Source: Leptolyngbya boryana PCC 6306
GTDB taxonomy: Bacteria; Cyanobacteriota; Cyanobacteriia; Leptolyngbyales; Leptolyngbyaceae
Assembly (NCBI RefSeq): GCF_000353285.1
Contig: NZ_KB731324.1
Span: forward strand, 1,382,577-1,446,576
Length of the DNA stretch: 64,000 bases
Direction of reading: 5' to 3'
A program made the position numbers and the translations under genes. Below the pieces are notes generated by a model. The model was given only the letters and a program-made list of their open reading frames with translations, was not told the origin of the DNA and did no database searches. Shown piece after piece: positions 1-8,713 of the stretch (the first letter of the stretch is position 1; each line of letters opens with the position of its first letter).

Positions 1-2296
1 TGCGATTTTGGTCGGTGCAGACAACCCCTTCGCAAAAAGCATCACGATTACCCAATTTGCCAAAATGTTTCGCGGCGAAATCAAAAATTGGTCAGAAGTG
101 GGTGGATCTTCTGCCCCAGTGAAGTTTGTAGATCGACCGGATTCTAGCGACACCCGCGAAGCGTTCAAAAGCTATCCTGTCTTCAGACAAGGGAATTTTG
201 CAACAGGCGCAACGGTTGAGAAACTGAACGAAGATACGACGAAAGCAGTTGTCTCTAGACTGGGCAACACTGGTATCGGCTACGTGACGGCGAATCAAAC
301 GAAAGGTTTGGCGGGCGCGAAGGCAATAGCCTTGGATAATGTCGCCCCAACTGATCCTCGCTATCCCTTCTCGCAAGCGCTTTACTACGTTTATAAAGGT
401 GAACCGAACGATGCCGTGAAAGCCTTTTTAGGATTTGCGACGGCTCCAGTCGGACAAAAAACGCTCACCCAATCCGGAGTCGCGGATGCGATCGCGCTGA
501 GTGCTGCCGCTCCAGCTTCAGGCAAGAAAGTAGAGGCTAAACCTGAGGCAAAAGCACCGACCAAAGCAGGTACAGACGATAAAAAAGCCCCAGTTGCAAC
601 TGAAAAGAACGCAGCAGGCACAGCGGGAACCACAGCTACCTCTCCAAGCGGCAATAACGCTCAAGATGGAACCTCGCAAACTGGAGACGGCAATCCTTTA
701 GCATTCTTGTTCCCAAGTAGCGATACAGCCGGGGCGAATGGCGCAGGAGCAGGCACAGGGGGCTTACCGAACTGGCTCTGGTGGCTCCTCCCAATTGGTT
801 CTGGTGCAACCCTGCTCTGGATGCTCGCTCGCAGTCGTCGCGGTCCAGTCGATGCAGGTGCAACAGGTAGCTTTAATGCTCCTGGCTATGCCGCCGGAGA
901 TTTACCAGAACGCGACGATACGTTCAGCGCCCCTTATGTAGAAGGTGGGTTTGATCCGCTCCACGGCGATCGCAATGGCTCCGCAGCGGTTGATGCCCCT
1001 GAATTCGGGACTGGGCTAGGTGTCGATGCCAATGCAGACGCAAATTTCGTCGGAGATGCGACTCGGGCAGGTCAAGATGGATTCGGGGATTGGGGCAATC
1101 TTGGAGGCGCTGCGATCGCGGGAGGAACTGCGATCGCGGGAGGAACTGCGATCGCGGGAGGCGCCGCCGCTTGGTCAACCTTTGGTAATCGGGGTCAGCA
1201 GAGCCGAGTCGTGCTCAAATCGCGTAGCCCTCAAGAAGTTGAGGCATTTTGGGATCTTCCGAGCGAGGAGCGTCAGGCAATGCGTCAGCAGGGGGGCGAG
1301 AAGCTAGCGCTCCGGCTGTACGATGTCACCGATATCGACTTGGAAAATCAGCCTGCTCACAGTGTTCAACAATTTGATTGTGATGAATTAACCCAACGTC
1401 AACGCTTGCCGATCGCACTCCCTGATCGCGATTATCTCGCTGAAATTGGCTATCTCACTCCAGAAGGTCAATGGTTGGGATTAGCTCGATCGACCCATGT
1501 ACGCGTTCCGGCAACTTCGAGTTCTAATTTCCTGGGCAATATAGCGAACGCGGGTAGTACAGCAGTGGCAGGCGGAGCCGCAGCTGCAACAGGTGCAGTC
1601 GATTCTGCAAAATCTTTCTTGTCAGGCGATCGCGATGATGCGTCTACTGAATTGCCTGAAGCAGAACCTTCTAACTCGCCGAATTGGTTCCAACGAATTA
1701 CGAATCGAGCCGGGGAGACTGCTAGCGATACTGCTCAAACGGGGGTGAATACTTTTGCAGGAGGCGCAGCAACTGCAGGAGCCGCAGCAGCCGGAGCAGG
1801 AGCCGCAGCTTGGTCATTCTTATCGGGTCAACGCAAAGACTCGCAAGACGCTGCTGTCACTGAACCGAATCAGTTTGTCACGGGCGAGACAGCGATCGAT
1901 TCCTATGAATTTGATCCCGATCTCGTGGATACCAATGTGTTTGTCTCAGGTGAACCGAATTCATTCACGACAAGCATCAGTGAAGGGCGTTTGGTGTTGA
2001 CTCCTCGAAATTCTCGATGGGCTTATGCGTCCTGGGATATTCCTCGATCGTTGCGTTCTCGACTGGATATCAGTTCTGGTGAGAATCTGGTCTTGCGGCT
2101 GTACGATGTGACAGATGCAGGAACGCAATTGCCTGCTCGCTATGAGGAACATGACATCGACGATATGGCATTGAGCTGTGATGTGCCGATTTCGCAAGGC
2201 GATCGCACTTATATGGCTGAGATTGGCTATGTGAATGCAAATCAGGAGTGGACGAGTCTGGTGCGATCGCTGCCAGCGTATGTTCCAGAAAATTAG
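1..2296 (+). CDS. PstS-like substrate-binding / double DUF4912 membrane protein (5' partial)
   Basis: The reading frame is open from the window edge, so the true start and any signal peptide are missing. The first 155 residues resemble the C-terminal half of a PstS-type phosphate-binding protein. An Ala/Lys/Thr-rich linker follows, then a membrane segment around residues 254-274 (NWLWWLLPIGSGATLLW) closed by a basic stop-transfer cluster. After it come two DUF4912 domains (about 395-500 and 655-760), each with an LRLYDVTD core and a D-R-x-Y-x-AEIGY end, separated by Ala/Gly-rich spacers. The binding domain would lie outside and the DUF4912 pair inside, which suggests signalling, but the role is unknown. 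The domain assignments are by family resemblance. Confidence 0.8.
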   Translation, partial: AILVGADNPFAKSITITQFAKMFRGEIKNWSEVGGSSAPVKFVDRPDSSDTREAFKSYPVFRQGNFATGATVEKLNEDTTKAVVSRLGNTGIGYVTANQTKGLAGAKAIALDNVAPTDPRYPFSQALYYVYKGEPNDAVKAFLGFATAPVGQKTLTQSGVADAIALSAAAPASGKKVEAKPEAKAPTKAGTDDKKAPVATEKNAAGTAGTTATSPSGNNAQDGTSQTGDGNPLAFLFPSSDTAGANGAGAGTGGLPNWLWWLLPIGSGATLLWMLARSRRGPVDAGATGSFNAPGYAAGDLPERDDTFSAPYVEGGFDPLHGDRNGSAAVDAPEFGTGLGVDANADANFVGDATRAGQDGFGDWGNLGGAAIAGGTAIAGGTAIAGGAAAWSTFGNRGQQSRVVLKSRSPQEVEAFWDLPSEERQAMRQQGGEKLALRLYDVTDIDLENQPAHSVQQFDCDELTQRQRLPIALPDRDYLAEIGYLTPEGQWLGLARSTHVRVPATSSSNFLGNIANAGSTAVAGGAAAATGAVDSAKSFLSGDRDDASTELPEAEPSNSPNWFQRITNRAGETASDTAQTGVNTFAGGAATAGAAAAGAGAAAWSFLSGQRKDSQDAAVTEPNQFVTGETAIDSYEFDPDLVDTNVFVSGEPNSFTTSISEGRLVLTPRNSRWAYASWDIPRSLRSRLDISSGENLVLRLYDVTDAGTQLPARYEEHDIDDMALSCDVPISQGDRTYMAEIGYVNANQEWTSLVRSLPAYVPEN
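1111..1164 (+). repeat. Three tandem 18-bp repeats built on HIP1
   Basis: The unit GCGATCGCGGGAGGAACT occurs three times in tandem inside the DUF4912 gene, the last copy diverging at its end, and encodes Ala-Ile-Ala-Gly-Gly-Thr. Each copy contains the cyanobacterial HIP1 octamer GCGATCGC. It lies in a spacer, so unit number could vary without frameshift. Confidence 0.85.
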
Positions 2297-2402
2297 GGAG
2301 ATAGGGGGATAGAGAGATATCTCCACTCCCCCGCCTTCCAACTGATTCTGCAAAAACAGATGTAGCATGGAAAAGCGACTTCTTCCCAGGCTTCTCTAAC
2401 GT

Positions 2403-4208
2403 ATGCGTGACTTTCTGAAACACACCCTCGCCACTGTACTTGGTTTGTTTATTTTTCTAGGTATCAGCGTGGGTGGGCTTTTACTGCTACTCATCTCGAT
2501 TTCGATGATGGCGGCTCGTGATTCGGCTCCGACGGTGCGAGACAAATCTGTCTTAGTGTTTGATCTTTCGCAGACAATTACGGATGCGCCTGCTAGTGCT
2601 AGTACTCGGGATGTTCTCAATGATGCGATCGCTGGAAATCGTCCCAATGTGATTGGGTTGCGATCGGTGTTAGATGCGATCCATGAGGCAGCAAAAGACG
2701 ATCGGATTGTCGGGCTATATCTGAATGGGGGCAACAATCCGAATACGACAGGTTATGCAACGTTAAGAGAAGTCCGTTCCGCTCTAGAGCGCTTCAAACA
2801 GAGCGGCAAACGAATCTATGCGTATGATGTCGATTGGCAGGAACGCGAATATTATTTAGGCTCTACCGCAGATACGATCGCCATGAATCCGATCGGTGGG
2901 CTGGAAATGAATGGATTAAGTTCTGAGGGCGTGTTTTTTGCTCAGGCTCTCCAACGGTTTGGGGTGGGTGTGCAGGTGACGCGGGTCGGTAAATATAAAT
3001 CGGCGGTTGAGCCATTTTTGCAGAATCGTCGCAGTCCGGCAGATCGCCAACAAACTCAGAAGCTATTAAGTGACATTTGGACTGAGATCTTAGGTACAAC
3101 GAGCAAAGCTAGAAAGCTGACTCCTCGACAACTGCAAGCAATCACAAATCGCGCCGGGCTGTTAGACCCTCAAGAAGCCGTCAAACAGAAATTAGTCGAT
3201 CGAGTCGCGTATTTCGATGAAGTGATTGCAGACCTGAAGAAGATTACGGGTCAAGACGATGATACCAAGTCGTTTCGACAAATTAGCGTAAGAAATTATG
3301 CACGAGTTGCAGAGAGCAACCGCAATGATCGATCCAGTCGCAATCAAATCGCCGTTGTTTATGCTGAAGGCGAAATTGTCAATGGGCAAGGTGCGACTGG
3401 GCAAATCGGAGGCGATCGCTTAGCGAGACAACTGCGAGAATTACGGTTAGATGACGATGTGAAAGCTGTCGTGCTGAGAGTCAATAGTCCAGGTGGCAGT
3501 GCGACCGCTTCAGAGATTATTCAGCGTGAGGCAATTTTGACCAATCAGGTCAAACCTGTGATTGTTTCGATGGGCAATGTTGCCGCATCGGGTGGATATT
3601 GGATTTCTACCTATGCGAGTGAGATTTTTGCAGAGCCAACGACGATTACAGGGTCGATTGGCGTTTTTGGCAGAATTCTCAATGTGCAGCAACTTGCGAA
3701 TCGCAATGGAATTACTTGGGATGTCGTCAAAACGGGTCGATTTGCGGATGCTCAAACCGTTTCTCGTCCGAAAACCCCTCAAGAGCTAGCCCTGATTCAA
3801 AAGAGTGTCGATCGTATTTATGATCAGTTTCTCACCAAGGTTTCAGCTTCTCGCAAGTTGCAAAAGTCCAAGGTGGCAGAAATTGCTCAAGGTCGGGTTT
3901 GGTCAGGGATTCAGGCGAAGCAATTGGGCTTAGTTGATCAATTGGGTGGGTTGCAAGACGCAATTCGAGCCGCAGCCGAGCGAGCCAACCTTGGGGAAGA
4001 TTGGCAAATTGAAGAATTTCCAAAACCGCGATCGTTTGAAGAGCGCTTGCTCGAAAGTTTGATGGGTTCGAGCATTGAAGAATCTACCGCGATCGATCCG
4101 CTCACCAGCGAGATGAAAAAGTTCCAAGCCGAGCTAGAAAGCCTGAAATCGATGAATGATCCTCAAAACGTTTACTTGCGATTACCCGTGGATTTATTCA
4201 TCAAATAA
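2403..4208 (+). CDS. sppA: Signal peptide peptidase SppA (67K type)
   Basis: This is a membrane-anchored serine protease that cleaves leftover signal peptides; in cyanobacteria SppA is also linked to light acclimation. At 601 residues it has the double-length form. A hydrophobic anchor covers about residues 8-38. The catalytic lysine lies in the N-terminal half in YKSAVEPF near residue 199, and the nucleophile serine in NVAASGGYW near residue 396. RVNSPGGSA marks the second repeat. The ATG at 2403 gives the anchor at the right distance. It belongs to the chromosomal flank, not the mobile element. Confidence 0.95.
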   Translation: MRDFLKHTLATVLGLFIFLGISVGGLLLLLISISMMAARDSAPTVRDKSVLVFDLSQTITDAPASASTRDVLNDAIAGNRPNVIGLRSVLDAIHEAAKDDRIVGLYLNGGNNPNTTGYATLREVRSALERFKQSGKRIYAYDVDWQEREYYLGSTADTIAMNPIGGLEMNGLSSEGVFFAQALQRFGVGVQVTRVGKYKSAVEPFLQNRRSPADRQQTQKLLSDIWTEILGTTSKARKLTPRQLQAITNRAGLLDPQEAVKQKLVDRVAYFDEVIADLKKITGQDDDTKSFRQISVRNYARVAESNRNDRSSRNQIAVVYAEGEIVNGQGATGQIGGDRLARQLRELRLDDDVKAVVLRVNSPGGSATASEIIQREAILTNQVKPVIVSMGNVAASGGYWISTYASEIFAEPTTITGSIGVFGRILNVQQLANRNGITWDVVKTGRFADAQTVSRPKTPQELALIQKSVDRIYDQFLTKVSASRKLQKSKVAEIAQGRVWSGIQAKQLGLVDQLGGLQDAIRAAAERANLGEDWQIEEFPKPRSFEERLLESLMGSSIEESTAIDPLTSEMKKFQAELESLKSMNDPQNVYLRLPVDLFIK

Positions 4209-4216
4209 ATCTGAAA

Positions 4217-4245
4217 TAAAAAAGTCAGAGCATTCGTGCTCTGAC
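4217..4245 (-). terminator. Rho-independent terminator of the 4277-4492 gene
   Basis: GTCAGAGC and GCTCTGAC form an 8-bp stem with a 6-nt loop. On the minus strand it is followed directly by six T, so it ends the leftward gene; no T run follows on the plus strand. Confidence 0.85.
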
Positions 4246-4276
4246 TACATTGAAGCGTTTATCGATGGAAGCCCAG

Positions 4277-4492
4277 TTAGAAAAACATTTGCCGAGAAGC
4301 GAACTTCTCAAAATCTGCTTGGGTTTGATGGAGTAACTGCTCCCGATGATCCGGAGTGTTGGTCAGTCGGGGAACGAGATTCCGAGCTTGTAACGCCATA
4401 TGAAGTTGAAGATGAGCGACGTATTCACTGAAGTCCTCTTGAGCAGCGACTTGAGAGGGCAAGTGTGCCGATTGCTGAGTGCGCGAATCCAA
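4277..4492 (-). CDS. Small conserved cyanobacterial hypothetical protein
   Basis: This is a 71-residue soluble protein with a mostly helical, Gln/His-rich sequence (for example YVAHLQLHMALQARN) and no recognised domain. A perfect terminator lies just past its stop, which supports it as a real leftward gene. It converges on sppA and diverges from tRNA-Val. The function is unknown. Confidence 0.65.
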   Translation of the reverse strand: MDSRTQQSAHLPSQVAAQEDFSEYVAHLQLHMALQARNLVPRLTNTPDHREQLLHQTQADFEKFASRQMFF

Positions 4493-4627
4493 AACGTATT
4501 CTCCCTATCAAACTCACGACAGATGTTTAGCTTACAAACTGATTATTCCAGCAAGTCCCCAAATTGCGCCATACTTCTTTAAAGTTGTTTACGTTTCACA
4601 TTGGATTTGCGGATAAAAAATTAGGAC

Positions 4628-4656
4628 TAGACAAGCCGAGAGAAGTTTGCTACTGT
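4628..4656 (+). promoter_or_regulatory. Sigma70-type promoter of tRNA-Val
   Basis: TAGACA (4628-4633), a 17-bp spacer and TACTGT (4651-4656) stand 10 bp upstream of the mature tRNA 5' end. Confidence 0.75.
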
Positions 4657-4666
4657 AAATAACTGC

Positions 4667-4738
4667 GGGCGATTAACTCAGTGGTAGAGTGCATCCTTGA
4701 CAGGGATGAAGTCACTGGTTCGAATCCAGTATCGCCCA
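4667..4738 (+). tRNA. tRNA-Val (GAC)
   Basis: The acceptor arms GGGCGAT and ATCGCCC pair fully. The anticodon arm is CATCC-TTGACAG-GGATG, giving anticodon GAC (Val). The T arm is CTGGT-TCGAATC-C with the standard TTCGAAT loop. CCA is not encoded. An integrase gene starts 154 bp downstream, so the 3' half is the likely attachment site. Confidence 0.97.
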
Positions 4739-4891
4739 TATCCCTTGAAAACACTGTGATTCAGACACCTCAGCACTTTGACGGTTGCTGATTTGTGTTT
4801 TTAGAGGATTTTCACTGCGGCAGTAGACGGCAGGAAATGGCACAAAACGGCATAAAATTACTGAAATTGAGTACGAATTGAGTACTGAAAA
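4739..4891 (+). other. tRNA-integrase junction with short direct repeats (possible arm sites)
   Basis: No gene is seen here. AATTGAGTAC occurs twice, 11 bp apart (4865 and 4876), immediately before the integrase start. Three CGGCA words at 10-20 bp spacing precede it. Repeats on helical phase beside an integrase gene resemble integrase arm-binding sites, but this is inference. The core attachment site should be the tRNA 3' end just to the left. Confidence 0.4.
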
Positions 4892-5956
4892 ATGCCGCGA
4901 AATTCAAAGGGAACGGTTGCGATCGAGAAGATTGGAAATCGCTTTCGCCTGCGGTGGCGATGGGACGGCAAGCAAGAGACACTCGCGATCGGCCCTGCAA
5001 CAAAATCGTATGAGATTTTGGCAAAGAAAGTCGCCCATCAGATTGAGCATGACATTTTTGTCGGAACTTACGATCGCACAAAAGCCCGCTACGGAAAAGA
5101 GCAGCCGAAGAAGTCGATTTTAGATGTTTGGGACGAATTCACCGCAGCTCGCCAGATGGCGCATGACGTGAAATACAAAAATGTGCGATCGCATTTGAGC
5201 CGATGGGAGCGAACTGTGGTCGAAGATGTTGATTCGCTGGACGCGAAGAATTTTTTAGACGAGATTGGAGGAAAAGCGTCAACGCGGCGATCGTATTTGA
5301 ATCTACTGATTGCCTGTTGGGAGTGGCTTAACGTCGAGGAAAATCCTTGGAAAACAGTAAAGTTGCCGAAGGCAGAATCGCCCAGCCCTGACCCGTTCTC
5401 TCAAGAGGAGGTCGATAAGATTCTGAAGCAGTTCGAGGGCAGTTATTACCTGAATTTCGTCAAGGGATTGCTCGGCACGGGTACGCGCCCCAATGAACTG
5501 ACTCCGGTGACTTGGGGCGATGTGAGATGGCAACAGAGACATCTCTGCATTGACAAATCTTGGGATAATCGCCGCCATCAAATCAAGACCACAAAGACGG
5601 GCAAAACTCGCACCGTGCCACTCTCTGAAGCGATGGTGAAATTCTTGCAGAAAATAAAACCCCAGAACACGATCGAGGATGATTTAATTTTTCCGGCTCC
5701 GATGGGCGGCTACATCGATACGGATAATTTTCGGGAGCGACACTGGAAACCTTCACTACTTGCCGCTGGCGTGCGATATCGCTCCACTTACAAAAATCGC
5801 CATTCAGTTTGGAGTCATGCGATCGCGCTCGGAATGCCGATCGCAGAAGCCGCGAAATACGCGGGCAATTCCCCGAAAACAATGGTTCAGCACTACCTTG
5901 GATCAGTGAGTAAGTCTCAGATGCCTGATTTGTTAGGGGGAGAGGATTTAGAATAG
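4892..5956 (+). CDS. int: Tyrosine recombinase / phage integrase
   Basis: This 354-residue site-specific recombinase would integrate the element at the neighbouring tRNA-Val. An N-terminal SAM-like core-binding region spans about 75-150 and the catalytic domain 165-345. Catalytic residues visible are R199 (GTGTRPNEL), a Lys in TTKTGKTRTV, R303-H304 in YKNRHSVWSH and the nucleophile Y335 in VQHYLG. The usual first His of the HxxR box is Tyr (Y300), and the usual His/Trp before the nucleophile is Asn (N326); both substitutions occur in some phage integrases. It reads away from the tRNA into the element. Confidence 0.93.
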   Translation: MPRNSKGTVAIEKIGNRFRLRWRWDGKQETLAIGPATKSYEILAKKVAHQIEHDIFVGTYDRTKARYGKEQPKKSILDVWDEFTAARQMAHDVKYKNVRSHLSRWERTVVEDVDSLDAKNFLDEIGGKASTRRSYLNLLIACWEWLNVEENPWKTVKLPKAESPSPDPFSQEEVDKILKQFEGSYYLNFVKGLLGTGTRPNELTPVTWGDVRWQQRHLCIDKSWDNRRHQIKTTKTGKTRTVPLSEAMVKFLQKIKPQNTIEDDLIFPAPMGGYIDTDNFRERHWKPSLLAAGVRYRSTYKNRHSVWSHAIALGMPIAEAAKYAGNSPKTMVQHYLGSVSKSQMPDLLGGEDLE

Positions 5957-5990
5957 TTGGGCGATCGCGTTTAACTAATCACAGCAAAAG

Positions 5991-6218
5991 ATGCAAAACT
6001 TTCCTAAACCCGGATCGGTTTGGTTCAACAACCGACAACAGAAAAACTATATCGTTCTTGGTGTTGTTTCTCCCTGTGCTGAAATCGATGATTGGGAAGT
6101 GCTATATCGAGATGAAGATTGGGCAGAAGGACAGTACAGACGCAGACCGCTTGACGAATGGCATGGAACAAATCGAGACGGGCTACCTAGATTTGTTGTC
6201 GTGACGCAGGCGCAATGA
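5991..6218 (+). CDS. DUF1653-like small protein
   Basis: This is a 75-residue soluble protein. PGSVWFNNRQQKNYIVLG near the start, a central LYRDEDWAEGQ and a final RRPLDEW...RF follow the plan of DUF1653 domains (G-x-Y...V..Y......W.RPL..F). Such genes are common phage passengers of unknown role. It lies 34 bp after the integrase and may be cotranscribed. Confidence 0.55.
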   Translation: MQNFPKPGSVWFNNRQQKNYIVLGVVSPCAEIDDWEVLYRDEDWAEGQYRRRPLDEWHGTNRDGLPRFVVVTQAQ

Positions 6219-6343
6219 TGTAGGAATAGCGATCGCATTTAGGAAAGTGGCGGGAAAATACAACCGCACAAATTAAGCTTTACAACAAGCGGAAGCTTTA
6301 TAGGGTGGTAGTCTTGCAGGCGCACAAATTCTTTGTGTAACCA

Positions 6344-6378
6344 GTCTCCTTACATTGTGAGGAGTTATGTGAGGAGAC
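6344..6378 (+). promoter_or_regulatory. Mutually exclusive hairpins over two Shine-Dalgarno-like sites
   Basis: CTCCT (6346-6350) can pair with AGGAG at 6360-6364. The longer GTCTCCT (6344-6350) can instead pair with AGGAGAC at 6372-6378, the ribosome-binding site of the small gene at 6381. The same anti-SD strand therefore has two competing partners. A further hairpin CACAAA-TTC-TTTGTG lies at 6323-6337. The pairing is read directly; a regulatory role is inferred. Confidence 0.45.
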
Positions 6379-6380
6379 AC

Positions 6381-6488
6381 ATGCTTAGGCAATTTCTTCA
6401 ATGTCTGTCCTATCAAGTTTGGTGGATTCGGAATAATTGGGAGCTTGCGATCGTCCTGTTTATTCTGTACATTTACATCCTGTCTTAG
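6381..6488 (+). CDS. Small single-span membrane protein (35 aa)
   Basis: This 35-codon reading frame is headed by a strong site (GAGGAG, 5 nt before ATG). The C-terminal half is a hydrophobic segment (LAIVLFILYIYIL) after a Trp-rich start. The next gene begins 4 bp after its stop without its own ribosome-binding site, which suggests translational coupling. No homolog is recognised. Confidence 0.45.
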   Translation: MLRQFLQCLSYQVWWIRNNWELAIVLFILYIYILS

Positions 6489-6492
6489 TCAC

Positions 6493-6657
6493 ATGCACTG
6501 GAAACAAGCCAAGTTTGGAACAGCAGTAAAGATTAAGGGCGTAACTCATTACCGTGGTCATGTGTACCGATGCGGGATATTGAGACGTAAGGCACTGGTG
6601 AATGTGAATGGATGGTATGAATGGTTTCCACTATCCGACCTAGAGAAGCTGAATTAG
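6493..6657 (+). CDS. Small hypothetical protein
   Basis: A 54-residue basic protein begins at the ATG that follows the 35-codon gene; the frame extends further upstream but would overlap that gene. It contains HYRGHVYRCGILRRKALVNV and an acidic C-terminus. The size and strand layout suggest a compact beta domain. The function is unknown. Confidence 0.45.
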   Translation: MHWKQAKFGTAVKIKGVTHYRGHVYRCGILRRKALVNVNGWYEWFPLSDLEKLN

Positions 6658-6805
6658 CGATCGCACGGCTCTACCTCAGAGCAAGCCGGATCAGTCTTAG
6701 CTTCGTTAGCGTGTCCCGCGCACAGTCCAACCACACCCCATGGGTACATCGCCCAATATTCGATTTTGCGATCGCACCCGCAACGATCGCACTCATCTTC
6801 CCGTT

Positions 6806-7117
6806 CTAACCTCTCAGCCATCGCTTAACATCCTTGTTTTGCACTTCTGTTAGTCCGCGCGTTTCGATGTAGCGCTCAACTCGTTCTCTAATCCAAAGAC
6901 GCGATCGATTACTTCCAGTAAAATGCGCGCCCTGGACTAACTCACCATCGGAGATGAGTTTTCGCAACTGTCGATCGCTGCATCGCAATAGCTCACAAAC
7001 CTCGGCATCGCTGATGTACTGCGATGTAGAGCTAGCACCATCGATCAGCACGCCCAATCGCCTTGTAAGTGCAGCATCAACAATCCGTTCAATTTCGATT
7101 CGTTGTTCTGGGGTCAT
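6806..7117 (-). CDS. Excisionase-like helix-turn-helix protein
   Basis: At 103 residues, it has an N-terminal helix followed by a winged-helix excisionase/MerR-type domain (ISDAEVCELLRCSDRQLRKL, then a basic RSRLWIRERVE recognition segment). Such proteins bend att DNA or repress promoters. The start ATG at 7117 overlaps the upstream TGA as ATGA. It is the last gene of the leftward early operon and the closest to the integrase, which fits an Xis role. Confidence 0.6.
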   Translation of the reverse strand: MTPEQRIEIERIVDAALTRRLGVLIDGASSTSQYISDAEVCELLRCSDRQLRKLISDGELVQGAHFTGSNRSRLWIRERVERYIETRGLTEVQNKDVKRWLRG

Positions 7118-7722
7118 GGCTGTTCCTGAATCCAATCGCGAAATTCTGACCAAAGCCTGATATCGCAGTCCATTCCGATGCTGCTGTAGTCTCCACTCTT
7201 TTCAGCCTGTTTGAATGCGTAGTGGATATCCTTAGCGATATCCACGCGATCGTTCTCAGAGATAAACTGCCAGTGTCGCTTAGCGAATGCAACGATCGTA
7301 GATGGCATGTAGGTTTTGCGCCCCATGCAGTATCGCAGGGCACAGACAACCGTTGCGCCGAAGTCTGGATCAGAGCCAATCTCCTTCGGTGGGGTTGCTC
7401 CAAGTTTGCGAAAAGCTCTAATCAGCACGTCAATCATGAAGATTGCGGTTCGACAGCGATCTTGAGCCTCACGATCGGCTTGGATACACACTCTCGCGAG
7501 ATACCACTTTGCTTTTTCTAGATCTTCGATCGCGCTTCCTTTCTGTCCGCATCGCCAGAGATACTTGACTGCATTACCCAGGTTAAACCCGAAGTTCAGT
7601 TGCTCGATCGCGTCGATACACTCACCTTCTAGCTGCTCAGGCGTTACCCCCAGAACCATTAATGTATTGCAGCACTGACGCGATGCACCTTGATAGTGCG
7701 GGGGATGATCAATTTTCTGCAT
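7114..7722 (-). CDS. DUF3310 phage protein with C-terminal phage domain
   Basis: This 202-residue protein has an N-terminal DUF3310 module, recognisable from HPPHYQG, ECIDAIEQLNFGFNLGNAVKYLWR, GQKG and DLEKAKWYL, usually linked to nucleotide metabolism in phages. The second half carries RYCMGRKTYMPSTIV, a motif seen in phage proteins of unknown function. It is ATGA-coupled to the gene downstream. Confidence 0.8.
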   Translation of the reverse strand: MQKIDHPPHYQGASRQCCNTLMVLGVTPEQLEGECIDAIEQLNFGFNLGNAVKYLWRCGQKGSAIEDLEKAKWYLARVCIQADREAQDRCRTAIFMIDVLIRAFRKLGATPPKEIGSDPDFGATVVCALRYCMGRKTYMPSTIVAFAKRHWQFISENDRVDIAKDIHYAFKQAEKSGDYSSIGMDCDIRLWSEFRDWIQEQP

Positions 7723-7879
7723 TTGATTGCTCCATGCTATTGATACTGTTAACTAACTGCCACCAAGAAGTGCTACAAAGCTTCTCCCAACAGAGTTGAC
7801 AGTGAAGACCGTCTAGACCGTCTGCGACTTCGCCGCATTCGCATTGTGTAGGGGGTAATGAATGATTAATCGTCTGCAT
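7709..7879 (-). CDS. Small zinc-ribbon-like protein
   Basis: This 56-residue protein carries QCECGEVADGLDGLHCQLC, a compact Cys4-type zinc-binding pattern. The ATG at 7879 has GGAG 11 nt upstream. The frame is open further upstream, but only this start has a ribosome-binding site. It overlaps the next gene by 14 bp. Confidence 0.6.
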   Translation of the reverse strand: MQTINHSLPPTQCECGEVADGLDGLHCQLCWEKLCSTSWWQLVNSINSMEQSNAEN

Positions 7880-8057
7880 TCGTTTTCTCCTCTGCTGGTA
7901 GTAGCTGACCGTGTAATGGACAGTCGGAGTTGAAAACGAAGAGTCCGGGCTGCATGAAATATCCCTTGCCGTGACTATTATCGAGCACGGGACATCGGCA
8001 GCCAAGATTTAGGGCTTCATTGCTTCCTGGATTGGGTGTAGGTCGATCGTTGCTCAT
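7866..8057 (-). CDS. Conserved small phage protein (Cys/His-rich)
   Basis: This 63-residue protein has the pattern NPGSNEALNLGCRCPVLDN, then FVFNSDCPLHG. This arrangement recurs in many phage small proteins of unknown function. Two cysteines plus CPLH could bind a metal. It overlaps the zinc-ribbon gene downstream by 14 bp. Confidence 0.7.
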   Translation of the reverse strand: MSNDRPTPNPGSNEALNLGCRCPVLDNSHGKGYFMQPGLFVFNSDCPLHGQLLPAEEKTNADD

Positions 8058-8059
8058 TG

Positions 8060-8713
8060 CTACCTCTTTGTATGAACTAATGCTTGTCGAATCGTGAGGC
8101 TAACTCTGCCTGCTTTGTCGAGGTTGAGATCGATCGGGCGAGTATCAGGCAAAATTTTATGAACTTCGTGCCACGCTAGGCGCGATCGACCACTCATGAT
8201 CAGCACATCGCCGCTTCTTAGCTCTAACTCGTGAGATCCTGAAACCTGCTTTTCGTCATTTAGTCGGAAGATTGCGCTATCCCCGATCGAGAAAGTTACG
8301 ATCGGGCTTCCAACTGCGATCAGATCCGGATGCTCAGATTTGTCCTGATGCCAACCTAGACTGGAATCAGGCGGAAACCAGTTGACGATGCCCGTGTCAG
8401 GTTCGTAAGGGTGATAGCTGATTCGAGCATCTAGCAACGCTTTTCGCGTGATATCAATCACTTCTTGCGGTAAAGGTCGGTATGGCTCTTGTATGAAATA
8501 AAGATAGGGCTTCCAAGCATAGCCCAAGCAGGCTATTGGGTGCTTCATTGGTGTTCCGTTAGGCATTTCTGGGGTGTACCATCGCCCATCCGTTGCAACG
8601 CGAATCAGATTGAGCAGTGCATTTTGCTGAGGAATGGTGAGCCAGTTCGGGATATGCACGGTTCCTGGTAGAGGTGAAGTCACTTCACGCGGCATCAAAT
8701 CAAGCTGATTCAT
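8060..8713 (-). CDS. alkB: AlkB-type 2-oxoglutarate/Fe(II) dioxygenase
   Basis: A 217-residue AlkB homolog, predicted to remove methyl groups from alkylated bases by oxidation. Iron ligands are H122 and D124 (LGWHQDKSE) and H182 in GRSRLAWHEVH. The 2-oxoglutarate-binding arginines R203 and R209 are in RVSLTIRQ. The start at 8713 overlaps the upstream TGA as ATGA. The N-terminus MNQLDLM resembles a sliding-clamp-binding peptide. In a phage that also encodes two DNA methyltransferases it may tune base methylation or repair phage DNA. Confidence 0.9.
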   Translation of the reverse strand: MNQLDLMPREVTSPLPGTVHIPNWLTIPQQNALLNLIRVATDGRWYTPEMPNGTPMKHPIACLGYAWKPYLYFIQEPYRPLPQEVIDITRKALLDARISYHPYEPDTGIVNWFPPDSSLGWHQDKSEHPDLIAVGSPIVTFSIGDSAIFRLNDEKQVSGSHELELRSGDVLIMSGRSRLAWHEVHKILPDTRPIDLNLDKAGRVSLTIRQALVHTKR

